Positions 37,757-45,970 of a DNA stretch of 64,000 bases are shown one piece after another. Position 1 is the first letter of the stretch, and each line of letters begins with the position of its first letter. The stretch spans positions 1,054,001-1,118,000 of the forward strand of contig NZ_CP063304.1 in assembly GCF_015159595.1 (NCBI RefSeq), given 5' to 3'. A program made the translations under genes and the position numbers. Source of the stretch: Blautia liquoris (lineage in GTDB: Bacteria > Bacillota > Clostridia > Lachnospirales > Lachnospiraceae). Below the pieces are notes generated by a model. It was not told the DNA's origin. It did not search any database and saw nothing but the letters and a program-made list of their open reading frames with translations.

Positions 37757-38977
37757 GTGAAACAGTTTTTTGTAGTCCTGAAATTTGAAATTGGAAATTA
37801 TCTGAAAAATAAAAGTTTTCTTATCACCACTTTTGCGCTTGCAATTATCCTGTCGGGAATTGTCATTGTCCCCACCTTTTTTATGGGTAACAATAATAAA
37901 AAGGCAGATCCTGAGGAGGACAATAAGACTAAACTTGCACTTCTCGATACACATGAATCTCTTGGTGAACTCGATGATTTCGAACATTCCATGCCGAATT
38001 ATGACTGGGTCAACTGTTCCGATGAGCAGGAGCTGCACGATGCCGTGAGAAAAGGTAAAGCGAAGGCTGGTTTTATTATACTTGACGATAATCAGTATCA
38101 ATATGTGGTAGAAAACAGATCTGTGACGGACACGATTCAGGAGGATTTTGAGACTTCCATGAACCGTAATTACCGGATGAAGGTTCTGACAAAGATGGGA
38201 ATCGATGCCGCGGAAGTTGAGAGGTTATTTGATACCCCTTTGGAATCTAAGACAGTGATTCTCGGAAAAGACAGTGCGAAGAACTATGCATATACATATG
38301 TTTTGGTATTCATAATGTATATTATGGTGATCTTCTATGGTCAGATGATTGCTACCTCCGTGACAAGTGAAAAAAGCAATCGGGCAATCGAGATCCTGGT
38401 AACCAGTACCAACAGCGACAGTCTGATCTTTGGGAAAGTCATCGCAGGCGCGATTGCAAGTTTGCTCCAAGGCGGAATTATCATAGGGGCAGGACTGCTC
38501 TCTTATCGCTTTTTTCATGATGCGTGGAATAATAAGCTGGATTTCCTGCTTGACGTTCCGAAAAATGTCTGGGCGATATTTATTATATTCGGAATTCTGG
38601 GATATCTGCTCTATGCATTTCTCTTCGGGATGCTCGGAGCACTGGTCTCGAAGACAGAAGATATCAGCAAAAGCTCTATGCCAGTCATGATGATTTATAT
38701 AGTAGCCTTCCTCATCGCCGTGATGGGAATGAACATGCCGGACAGCATGATGATGAAAATTGCCTCCTTTGTGCCATTTACTTCCTGTAACAGTATGTTT
38801 ATCAGGGTCGCCATGGGAACTGTATCAAAGCTTGAAGTTCTGATATCCGCAGTCATACTTGGAGTCTCCTGTGTGCTCACCGGCATGCTCGCATCGAAAA
38901 TTTTCCGATTTGGAACGCTGATGTATGGAAACCCAATTAAGTTTCGAACTGCAGTTAAAAAAATAAGAGAAAAGTAA
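37757..38977 (+). CDS. ABC-2 type transporter permease (NatB/YhaP-like)
   Basis: A 406-residue membrane protein. The N-terminal helix (about residues 18-40) is followed by a large extracytoplasmic domain (about 45-170), and five C-terminal helices from about residue 175 form the ABC-2 membrane domain, with TSVTSEKSNRAIEILVTST as the conserved cytoplasmic coupling region. GTG 37757 is chosen because AAGGTGA lies 8 nt upstream and the protein then starts MKQFFVVLKFEIGNYL; the longer GTG 37733 overlaps the preceding short frame. NatB is normally the partner of NatA ATPase, which is missing here. Confidence 0.88.
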   Translation: MKQFFVVLKFEIGNYLKNKSFLITTFALAIILSGIVIVPTFFMGNNNKKADPEEDNKTKLALLDTHESLGELDDFEHSMPNYDWVNCSDEQELHDAVRKGKAKAGFIILDDNQYQYVVENRSVTDTIQEDFETSMNRNYRMKVLTKMGIDAAEVERLFDTPLESKTVILGKDSAKNYAYTYVLVFIMYIMVIFYGQMIATSVTSEKSNRAIEILVTSTNSDSLIFGKVIAGAIASLLQGGIIIGAGLLSYRFFHDAWNNKLDFLLDVPKNVWAIFIIFGILGYLLYAFLFGMLGALVSKTEDISKSSMPVMMIYIVAFLIAVMGMNMPDSMMMKIASFVPFTSCNSMFIRVAMGTVSKLEVLISAVILGVSCVLTGMLASKIFRFGTLMYGNPIKFRTAVKKIREK

Positions 38978-39016
38978 AGACCGGCTGCTTTTGGAGGTGG
39001 GTTCTCATACTCTTTC

Positions 39017-39045
39017 TTGTCCCGTCCATGCGTTTGTGATAGAAT
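39017..39045 (+). promoter_or_regulatory. Promoter of the radical SAM gene
   Basis: TTGTCC at 39017-39022, 17 bp, TAGAAT at 39040-39045, about 28 bp before the ATG at 39073, with GAAGTGAGG as ribosome site. Confidence 0.55.
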
Positions 39046-39072
39046 AAGGCAAGAAGTGAGGTAATTTAAAAC

Positions 39073-40800
39073 ATGAGACGAATACTGCTTGTCGCGGTAA
39101 ATGCAAAATATATTCATTCGAATCTGGCGGTCTATTCTCTGAAGGCCTATGCAAAGACCAAAGGGATACCGGTGGATCTCGCAGAATACACGATTAATCA
39201 GCAAAAAGATGAAATAATGAAAGGAATCTTTCAGTATCAGCCGGATCTGCTCTGCTTTTCCTGCTATGTCTGGAATATTTCATTTGTGAGAGAGCTGATC
39301 ATGGATCTTCATAAGGTGCTTCCCAAGACAAAGATTTGGGTCGGGGGGCCTGAAGTATCTTTTGATGCAGACAAGGTGCTGCAGGAGAATGCGGCCATTG
39401 ACGGTGTGATGCGAGGCGAGGGCGAGAAAACTTTTGCCAGGCTGGCTGCTTATTTTTGTAAAAGTAAAGAGAGTAATAAAAAGCTGGAAAATATCAGTGG
39501 ACTTACTTACATGGGCGAGAAAGGCGAAATCTATAGAAACCCTGACTGCGAGATTATGGACTTAAGTGATGTCCCTTTTCCGTATGAGAATCTGGATTAT
39601 TTCGACCATCGAATCATCTATTATGAATCCAGCAGAGGCTGTCCGTTTAACTGCAGCTACTGTCTGTCATCTGTGGATAAGAGACTTAGATTCCGGGATG
39701 TGAATTTGGTGAAGAAAGAGCTCCGGTTTTTTCTGGACAGACAAGTGCATCAGGTCAAGTTTGTAGACCGGACCTTCAATTGTAATCGCGAGCATGCCAT
39801 GGAGATCTGGAAGTTTTTGCTTGAGCAGGACAATGGCATTACAAACTTTCATTTTGAAATTGCGGCGGATCTAATCACAAGAGAGGAACTGCAGCTATTC
39901 AAGAGGATGCGTCCGGGACTCATACAGCTTGAGATTGGTGTACAGTCGACGAACCCCGAAACCGTTGCAGAGATACACCGAAAGATGGATTTTCAAAAGG
40001 TAGCCGGCCGGGTTCTTGAGATCCAGAAATACCACAACATCAATCAACATCTGGATCTGATCGCAGGTCTTCCCTATGAAGATTATGACAGCTTTGCGAA
40101 CTCGTTTCAGGATGTATATCGTCTGCATCCGGAACAGCTGCAGCTTGGCTTTTTGAAAGTGCTGAAAGGATCCTATATGGGAGCACATATCGAGGAATAC
40201 GAGGGAAAATATCATGCGAAAGAGCCTTATGAGATTTTGTCGACAAGATGGCTTCCTTACTTTGATGTGCTCCGCTTAAAGCAGGTCGAGGAAATGGTAG
40301 AAGTTTATTACAACAGCGGACAGTACACAAATCTGCTCGCCAGAATCGAAAAGAAGTACGACAATATGTTCTATTTCTTTGAGCAGCTGGGAAGCTACTA
40401 TGAAGAACATGGTTTCTTTGCCGCATCCCACACGCGAATCCGCCGTTATGAGATTCTGATGGCGTTTTTACAGAAACATTTTCCTAAAGAGACAGATATC
40501 ATTAAGGAACTAGCCGTGCTGGATATCTATGCCAGAGAAAATGCGAAGAGTCGTCCCGACTTTGCCACCGATCAAAAAGAATACAAACGTTTTTTCAGAG
40601 AATTGTTCAAAAAAGAGGAAGAGACAAGAGAACTCCTTCCCGATTATAAGAATTATGATGCGAAACAGTTGATGAAAATGACGCATGTGGAAGTCGTAAC
40701 TTCCATCTATGATCAGCCAAAGGCCTTTTTGTTTGATTATCGGCAGAGAGACCCAATCAATGGGAGTGCACGGATAATTGATGTGACAGATAAGATGTAA
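39073..40800 (+). CDS. B12-binding radical SAM protein, DUF4080 type
   Basis: A 575-residue protein. The N-terminal cobalamin-binding Rossmann domain (about 1-140) lacks an obvious DxHxxG loop. The radical SAM domain carries the cluster motif CPFNCSYC in YESSRGCPFNCSYCLSS (about residues 190-206) and extends to about 400. The C-terminal DUF4080 domain follows. The family is widespread in Clostridia and its reaction is not established; tRNA or methylthio-type modification is a guess only. It has its own promoter. Confidence 0.88.
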   Translation: MRRILLVAVNAKYIHSNLAVYSLKAYAKTKGIPVDLAEYTINQQKDEIMKGIFQYQPDLLCFSCYVWNISFVRELIMDLHKVLPKTKIWVGGPEVSFDADKVLQENAAIDGVMRGEGEKTFARLAAYFCKSKESNKKLENISGLTYMGEKGEIYRNPDCEIMDLSDVPFPYENLDYFDHRIIYYESSRGCPFNCSYCLSSVDKRLRFRDVNLVKKELRFFLDRQVHQVKFVDRTFNCNREHAMEIWKFLLEQDNGITNFHFEIAADLITREELQLFKRMRPGLIQLEIGVQSTNPETVAEIHRKMDFQKVAGRVLEIQKYHNINQHLDLIAGLPYEDYDSFANSFQDVYRLHPEQLQLGFLKVLKGSYMGAHIEEYEGKYHAKEPYEILSTRWLPYFDVLRLKQVEEMVEVYYNSGQYTNLLARIEKKYDNMFYFFEQLGSYYEEHGFFAASHTRIRRYEILMAFLQKHFPKETDIIKELAVLDIYARENAKSRPDFATDQKEYKRFFRELFKKEEETRELLPDYKNYDAKQLMKMTHVEVVTSIYDQPKAFLFDYRQRDPINGSARIIDVTDKM

Positions 40801-40848
40801 GCAACGATAATTAATTCGAAAATAAATCAGAATAGAGAGGTGCAAGAC

Positions 40849-40947
40849 ATGATGAATCCAAAGAGACGTAAAATAATCACCGGCGTAATGGCGGTTATTC
40901 TGGTAGTGGCGATGGTAGTACCAATGGTACTAAGCTTTTTACTGTAA
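40849..40947 (+). CDS. Small single-span membrane protein (32 residues)
   Basis: A 32-residue frame starting at ATG 40849 (a second ATG follows), 6 nt after GAGAGGTG. The N-terminus is basic (NPKRRK) and residues 9-32 form one hydrophobic segment ending in SFLL and a stop, so a tail-like inner-membrane peptide is expected. It sits between the DUF4080 gene and the VanW gene (gap about 38 bp), where it would otherwise be an empty intergenic space. Function unknown. Confidence 0.65.
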   Translation: MMNPKRRKIITGVMAVILVVAMVVPMVLSFLL

Positions 40948-40985
40948 AATTCGCGCCCCAACAAACAAATATAAAGGAGGCACGA

Positions 40986-42452
40986 ATGAAAAAAAGGATT
41001 GCAAGTCTGATTATATCTGTATGCCTGTGTATCACAGCTGCCCTTACTGTTAAGGCGGATACCACAGCGGACAAGCAGACTGCTCTAGATGGCATCTATA
41101 TTGAAAATGTGAATATTTCTGGCATGTCCGAGGAAGATATTGATCAAGTTGTACAGGCAAAGATCGATGAACTTTCACAATGCAGGATTGAGTTATATGT
41201 GGGAAAGCATGGGACCACGATTATGGCAGGGGATCTAGGCCTTTTTGCGAAAGACACTAAAATCGCACGACGTGCAGTTGATCTCGGACAAAGAGGAAAT
41301 GTCCTTGAAAGATTCGAGACCGGCCGTCAGATGAAAAAAGGTCCGCTGGTCCTTGAAATCCAGTATCAGGTTGATCAAGATAAAGTGAAAAGCATGATAG
41401 CCGATCAGTGCAGCCAGCTTAGTCATCCTGCCATCAACATGTCACTGAGACGTGAAAAAGATGGCACATTTACACCGATTCCCGGGCAGGACGGAGCTAT
41501 ACTCAATGAGAAAAAAGCTGTGAAAACTGTGATGAATTTTTTCTCTGATGAGTGGAGGGGCGGGGATGCCCAGATCACCCTGGATGCAGATATTAAACCG
41601 GCACAAGGGGATGAGAATCAGCTTTCTAAGGTTAAAGATGTCCTAGGTGAGAGCAGCACGGATTATTCATCAAGTTTGGCAAACCGGAGAACCAATATTG
41701 AAAACGGCACGGAAAAGCTCAACGGAAAGGTTCTATATCCCGGAGAGGAGCTCTCGGTTCTGGAATCAGTTACTCCGTTTGACGAGGAAAGCGGCTATGC
41801 AGCTGCACCTTCTTATGAGATGGGAAGCGTAGTAGACACATATGGCGGGGGAATCTGCCAGGTTTCAACGACATTGTATCTGGCTGTTTTACGTTCTGAA
41901 CTTGAGGTGACAGAGCGTTTCAATCATTCTATGTTGGTGAATTATGTAAAGCCATCCATGGATGCGGCGATCGCCGAGGGAAGTAAGGATTTTAAATTTA
42001 AAAATAATACAGACGCACCTATTTACATTCAAGGTTATGCATCAAACGGTGAACTTGGTTTCTTGGTCTACGGACATGAGACGAGGGATCGTGAAAACCG
42101 GACAGTTACCTTTGAGAGTGAGACGACAAAGACTACAGATCCCAATACGCAAGTTCGTGAGGACAGTAAACTTCCCTTTGGACAAAAAGAGTATCGTGAC
42201 GGACATATCGGTAAAGAGGCTGTGCTCTGGAAAATAGTAAGTGAAAATGGGCAAGAGACAAGGGAGCAGGTGAATGAAAGTACCTATAACATGACCCCGA
42301 ATCTCACAAGTGTGGGCATCAAAGGCGGCAGCACAGAGGCGATTAAAAAGCTGGAGAATGCAATCACCGCAAATGATCCCGAGCGGGTGGATGAAGTCTT
42401 GGCTCAGTATCAGAGTGCAAGTTTACCGAAAGCAGGGTCTGATGAAGAATGA
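40986..42452 (+). CDS. VanW-family protein
   Basis: A 488-residue exported protein: signal peptide to about residue 24 (LTVKA), a repeated peptidoglycan-binding-like domain (about 35-230) and a VanW domain (about 240-360) with YPGEELSVLESVTPF, YGGGICQVSTTLY and RFNHSMLVNYV. A C-terminal G5-like or linker segment follows and ends in an acidic tail. VanW is named after vancomycin-resistance clusters but its action is unknown; wall association is likely. The start follows AAAGGAGG. The stop overlaps the next gene. Confidence 0.88.
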   Translation: MKKRIASLIISVCLCITAALTVKADTTADKQTALDGIYIENVNISGMSEEDIDQVVQAKIDELSQCRIELYVGKHGTTIMAGDLGLFAKDTKIARRAVDLGQRGNVLERFETGRQMKKGPLVLEIQYQVDQDKVKSMIADQCSQLSHPAINMSLRREKDGTFTPIPGQDGAILNEKKAVKTVMNFFSDEWRGGDAQITLDADIKPAQGDENQLSKVKDVLGESSTDYSSSLANRRTNIENGTEKLNGKVLYPGEELSVLESVTPFDEESGYAAAPSYEMGSVVDTYGGGICQVSTTLYLAVLRSELEVTERFNHSMLVNYVKPSMDAAIAEGSKDFKFKNNTDAPIYIQGYASNGELGFLVYGHETRDRENRTVTFESETTKTTDPNTQVREDSKLPFGQKEYRDGHIGKEAVLWKIVSENGQETREQVNESTYNMTPNLTSVGIKGGSTEAIKKLENAITANDPERVDEVLAQYQSASLPKAGSDEE

Positions 42453-43044
42453 TAATGATATGGCGATAAAAATTAATGATTCAAACGCGGGAACAATTGC
42501 TCCCCATCGGGATCTGGTGATTACCAAGTGGATTGGTCTGAGCGCCGCCTGCATCCTTGCAGAGAATAAAGAGGCCGAACTCCTCGAAGTTTTTCCCCCT
42601 GCCCTGATTCGTGCTGCGAAGGAATTTGAACAGTATCTCTCAGTCGATACGGAGCGCGAGGTCGCGGATGAATTCGGTGCTTTTACAGTCTGTGAACTTG
42701 GAGAAGGCGGTATTTTTGCAGCCCTCTGGAAGCTGGCACAGGAGGGAAAGACAGGAGTTACTGTGAACTTAAGGGAAATTCCGATTCGTCAGGAGACGGT
42801 GGAAATCTGCGAATATTTTGACGTAAATCCCTATCAGATTTCCTCGAAAGGATCTCTTTTGATTGTTTCAGAGGATGGAAATGAATTGGTATCTGAATTG
42901 GACAGCAGGGGAATTCCTGCGGCCGTTGCAGGGCGCACGACAAAGGGGAAAGATAAAATCCTAAAAAATGGATCCGAACTTCGCTATCTGAATCGTCCGG
43001 AGTTTGGGGAGATGGAAAAAGTACTTCAAAGAACTTCACATTAG
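42442..43044 (+). CDS. AIR synthase-related protein (HypE-like C-terminal domain)
   Basis: A 200-residue protein corresponding to the C-terminal half of HypE/AIR-synthase proteins: GEGGIFAALWKLAQ (about residues 88-101), IPIRQETVEICEYFDVNPYQ (about 113-132) and SKGSLLIV. The N-terminal ATP-binding half with the Asp-rich motif is missing, so an independent maturation activity is doubtful. I use ATG 42442, overlapping the VanW stop by 11 bp, preceded by CAGGGT; ATG 42460 is an alternative. It is a known stand-alone type in Clostridia. Confidence 0.8.
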   Translation: MKNDNDMAIKINDSNAGTIAPHRDLVITKWIGLSAACILAENKEAELLEVFPPALIRAAKEFEQYLSVDTEREVADEFGAFTVCELGEGGIFAALWKLAQEGKTGVTVNLREIPIRQETVEICEYFDVNPYQISSKGSLLIVSEDGNELVSELDSRGIPAAVAGRTTKGKDKILKNGSELRYLNRPEFGEMEKVLQRTSH

Positions 43045-43057
43045 AAAGGAATAAGAC

Positions 43058-43558
43058 ATGGCACACATGAATATCGTACTGCATGAACCAGAGATTCCAT
43101 CAAACACGGGGAATATTGGAAGGACCTGTGTGGCGGCAGGGGCCACGCTTCATCTGATTGAACCGCTGGGATTTAAGCTGAATGAAAAATCCATCAGACG
43201 TGCCGGGATGGATTACTGGAAGGAGCTAGATGTGAGGATATATCTGGATTATGATGACTTCCTGAAGAAGAATGAAGGTGCAGTGATTTACTATGCGACG
43301 ACAAAAGGGCCTCACGTATACTCGGATGTACATTACGAAGACAATTGTTTCATCATGTTTGGAAAAGAAAGTGCAGGAATTCCTGAGGACATCCTGTATG
43401 ACAATCAGAAAACTGCCATCAGGATTCCAATGATTGGAAAGACTCGATCATTAAATCTTGCAAATTCTGTGTCCATTGTTCTCTATGAGGCACTAAGACA
43501 GCATGATTTCGATCATATGAAACTGGAAGGTCAGCTTCGCAGCTATAGATGGAAATGA
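43058..43558 (+). CDS. trmL: tRNA (cytidine/uridine-34 2'-O)-methyltransferase
   Basis: A 166-residue SPOUT methyltransferase that methylates the ribose at wobble position 34 of tRNA-Leu. Family motifs: HEPEIPSNTGNIGRTC (residues 9-24), FGKESAGIPEDIL (about 107-119) and IPMIGKTRSLNLANSVSIVLYE (about 128-149), forming the SAM-binding trefoil knot. Length is typical. It follows the HypE-like gene by 13 bp and converges on the kinase gene with a 1-bp gap and no visible terminator. Confidence 0.96.
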   Translation: MAHMNIVLHEPEIPSNTGNIGRTCVAAGATLHLIEPLGFKLNEKSIRRAGMDYWKELDVRIYLDYDDFLKKNEGAVIYYATTKGPHVYSDVHYEDNCFIMFGKESAGIPEDILYDNQKTAIRIPMIGKTRSLNLANSVSIVLYEALRQHDFDHMKLEGQLRSYRWK

Positions 43559-43559
43559 C

Positions 43560-45002
43560 CTATGATGATGCGCCCCGACTGCCGATCGAGGGCGTTTTTC
43601 CTTTGTCAAGAGTGAAAACAAATTCGGTTCCGACGCCTTCGGTGCTGATCACATTGATGTTCTGATTGTGGGCATTGATGATTTCTTTTACGATGGAAAG
43701 ACCTAGTCCGGTTCCCTTCCGGTCCTTTCCGCGGGAAGCATCGGTCTTATAAAAGCGATCCCAGATTTTTGGAAGACTTTCACTGGGTATTCCCATCCCG
43801 GTATCTTTGATGGATACGAACACTTTACCATGCTTTTCGGTGGTCTCTACATAGATCGTCGAGTCTTTGTCGCTGAATTTCACTGCATTGTCGATCAGAT
43901 TATATAAAACCTGCTGGATCTTTCCGATATCGGCAGATACATACAGTGTCTGTGCCGCGAGCAGCAGTTGTATCGTGATGCGTTTGCTTGTGCAGATAAC
44001 CTCAAAAGCAGCAGCGGTATTCTTGATGACGGCATTGATATCGAAAGAAGTAATGTCAAGAAACTGGCCTTTGCGGTCAAGGGCATTTAACGTCAGCATG
44101 CTTTTAGTGAGTTTATTCAGGCGTTCTGTCTCAAAAAGTACGATGTCCAGATATTTTCCCTGCATTTCCTGAGGGATTGTCCCATCCTTGATCGCCTCGA
44201 CATATCCCTTGATGGAGGTCAGAGGAGAACGAAAATCGTGAGAGATATTCGCCACAAATTTGTGCTGGTATTCATTCGTCTTGTTGAGTTCGTCAGACAT
44301 ATAGTTCAGTGTGGATGCAAGGTAACCCATCTCATCGTTTGATCTGACCGGAATATTATAGGTGAGGTTGCCGTCTGCATATTCCCTTGCCCCTGTCGTG
44401 ATCTTAGCCAACGGCCGGTAAACAGAGACAGAGAACAGGAATAGAATAAGAAAGAACAGTGCATAAATCACGAGGAACAGCAGATAGACGACGGCGAGAA
44501 TCGATTCCCTTTGTCTGTAAATCTCATCCATGTCGGTATGTATGGCGACATATCCTCTCGTCACAAGATTCGAGGTGATCGGCATCATAACAGTCAGCAT
44601 TTCCTGATCAAAGTAATTAAAAAAGCGGCCCGTGGAATAGAAATCGGATCCTAAAGCCAGAGGATCAAAATGGTCAATATGCTCGAGATGTTCTTCGTCG
44701 AGAGGCATCTCGGTATTCAGAAGGATGTCACCTGTCGTTCCGAGGATCCAGATCTGTGAATTCTGATAATTACTTAGGGATTTCAGAGTCTCATAGGTAT
44801 CTGACAGACTATCCTTATCTTTGTAATAGCGTGAGCCCTGATTTTCTGCAATCTTCGCTGCCTCTTTATAGAGTGATGCGCTGACAGAATTCGTCACTTT
44901 TTGACCAATCAGATGGGAGCCAAAAGTGGAAATCAGAATGAAACATGCAATTCCCAGCATTCCATAGACGATTAAGAACTTTGAGTAGAGTCTGTTTTTC
45001 AT
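43560..45002 (-). CDS. Sensor histidine kinase (HAMP domain)
   Basis: A 480-residue kinase. Membrane helices lie at about residues 7-29 and 165-190, bounding an extracytoplasmic sensor domain of about 135 residues. The HAMP linker (about 190-245) leads to the dimerisation box with His in FVANISHDFRSPLTSIKGYVE (about residue 254). The N box is LIDNAVKFS (about 370), with DTGMGIP and GTGLGLSIVKEI. It follows its regulator with a 13-bp gap on the same strand. Its signal is not known. Confidence 0.93.
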   Translation of the reverse strand: MKNRLYSKFLIVYGMLGIACFILISTFGSHLIGQKVTNSVSASLYKEAAKIAENQGSRYYKDKDSLSDTYETLKSLSNYQNSQIWILGTTGDILLNTEMPLDEEHLEHIDHFDPLALGSDFYSTGRFFNYFDQEMLTVMMPITSNLVTRGYVAIHTDMDEIYRQRESILAVVYLLFLVIYALFFLILFLFSVSVYRPLAKITTGAREYADGNLTYNIPVRSNDEMGYLASTLNYMSDELNKTNEYQHKFVANISHDFRSPLTSIKGYVEAIKDGTIPQEMQGKYLDIVLFETERLNKLTKSMLTLNALDRKGQFLDITSFDINAVIKNTAAAFEVICTSKRITIQLLLAAQTLYVSADIGKIQQVLYNLIDNAVKFSDKDSTIYVETTEKHGKVFVSIKDTGMGIPSESLPKIWDRFYKTDASRGKDRKGTGLGLSIVKEIINAHNQNINVISTEGVGTEFVFTLDKGKTPSIGSRGASS

Positions 45003-45015
45003 GAGCTTTTCTTTT

Positions 45016-45723
45016 TTACCCCTTTACTTCGAATTTGTATCCGATTCCCCACACGGTACTGATCGCCCAACTTTTGTGATCTTTGATCTTTTCTCTGAGA
45101 CGCTTAATATGTACGTCCACGGTCCGCGTGTCCCCGATGTACTCATATCCCCAGATGTGGTCGAGAAGCTGTTCTCTGGTGAACACCTGATTAGGGGAGG
45201 AAGCCAGAAAATAAAGCAGTTCCAGCTCTTTGGGCGGCATTTCAACAGTCTCTCCTTTATAAATAACGGAATAGTTGGTGAGATTGATGATCAGGTCGGG
45301 ATATTCCACGCATTTTCCATTCGTCTGAGAGACAGACATAGGGATGGAAGAGGGCTGGAAACGGCGGAGAACTGCTTTAACTCTTGCCACCAGCTCTTTT
45401 GCATCGAAAGGCTTCATGATGTAGTCATCAGCACCAAGCTCCAGGCCCAGTACCTTGTCGAAGATCTCACCTTTTGCGGAGAGCATGATGATTGGTACAT
45501 TCGAATTCTGCCGAATTTCCCTGCAGACCTGATAGCCGTCCATGCCGGGAAGCATCAGATCAAGCAGGATCAGATTCGGGTGAAAAAGCTCGTTCTCTTT
45601 GATGGCGCCCTCCCCGTCATATACGATTTTACATTCATAACATTCCTTTGTCAGATAAAGCGATATAAGCTCTGCGATATTGGCATCATCATCGACGATC
45701 AATATTTTCTGTTTCAGTGCCAT
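45016..45723 (-). CDS. Response regulator (OmpR/PhoB family)
   Basis: A 235-residue regulator. The receiver (1-118) has Asp-Asp at 10-12, phosphoacceptor in LILLDLMLPGMDGYQVC (about residue 54) and Lys in DDYIMKPFDAKELV. The winged-helix DNA-binding domain (about 140-230) contains ELELLYFLASSPNQVFTREQLL and RTVDVHIKRLREKI. It is most like the VicR/ResD/WalR-type group. The start is preceded by AAGGAGG (minus strand). A full-length MITE-like element lies 60 bp upstream, between it and mutS2. Confidence 0.94.
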   Translation of the reverse strand: MALKQKILIVDDDANIAELISLYLTKECYECKIVYDGEGAIKENELFHPNLILLDLMLPGMDGYQVCREIRQNSNVPIIMLSAKGEIFDKVLGLELGADDYIMKPFDAKELVARVKAVLRRFQPSSIPMSVSQTNGKCVEYPDLIINLTNYSVIYKGETVEMPPKELELLYFLASSPNQVFTREQLLDHIWGYEYIGDTRTVDVHIKRLREKIKDHKSWAISTVWGIGYKFEVKG

Positions 45724-45789
45724 CAGATCTACTCCTCCTTAAATCAAATTACAATTCTGATAACCTTTTGACCCTGGTATCATTTAAAA

Positions 45790-45968
45790 GATGTTGGGGT
45801 CAAAAGTAATTTGACCCCTATGATACACGGATTACTCCGCACTTTGTGCTCACGTAATCCTACAAACATTCGAAATACACCCTAATCGGGTTGCTTTCTC
45901 ATGTTTGTTCGGGTCCCAAGGTCATGCTTTTTCATGCAAGCATGAAACGCAGGACCTTTTGACCCTGG
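45790..45968 (-). repeat. MITE-like element, full length (copy E)
   Basis: A 179-bp element in reverse orientation, GATGTTGGGGTCAAAAG at 45790 to TTTTGACCCTGG at 45968. TATCATTTAAAA is repeated at 45778-45789 and 45969-45980. The repeat is longer here: CCTTTTGACCCTGG, the element's own end, also precedes the left copy, giving a 26-bp direct repeat at 45764-45789 and 45955-45980. The right repeat contains the mutS2 stop codon (45971-45973). Confidence 0.88.
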
Positions 45969-45970
45969 TA

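Noticed and set aside
45001-45771. 256-codon frame on the plus strand
   Set aside because: It is antisense to the OmpR-type response regulator, whose motifs are unmistakable on the minus strand.
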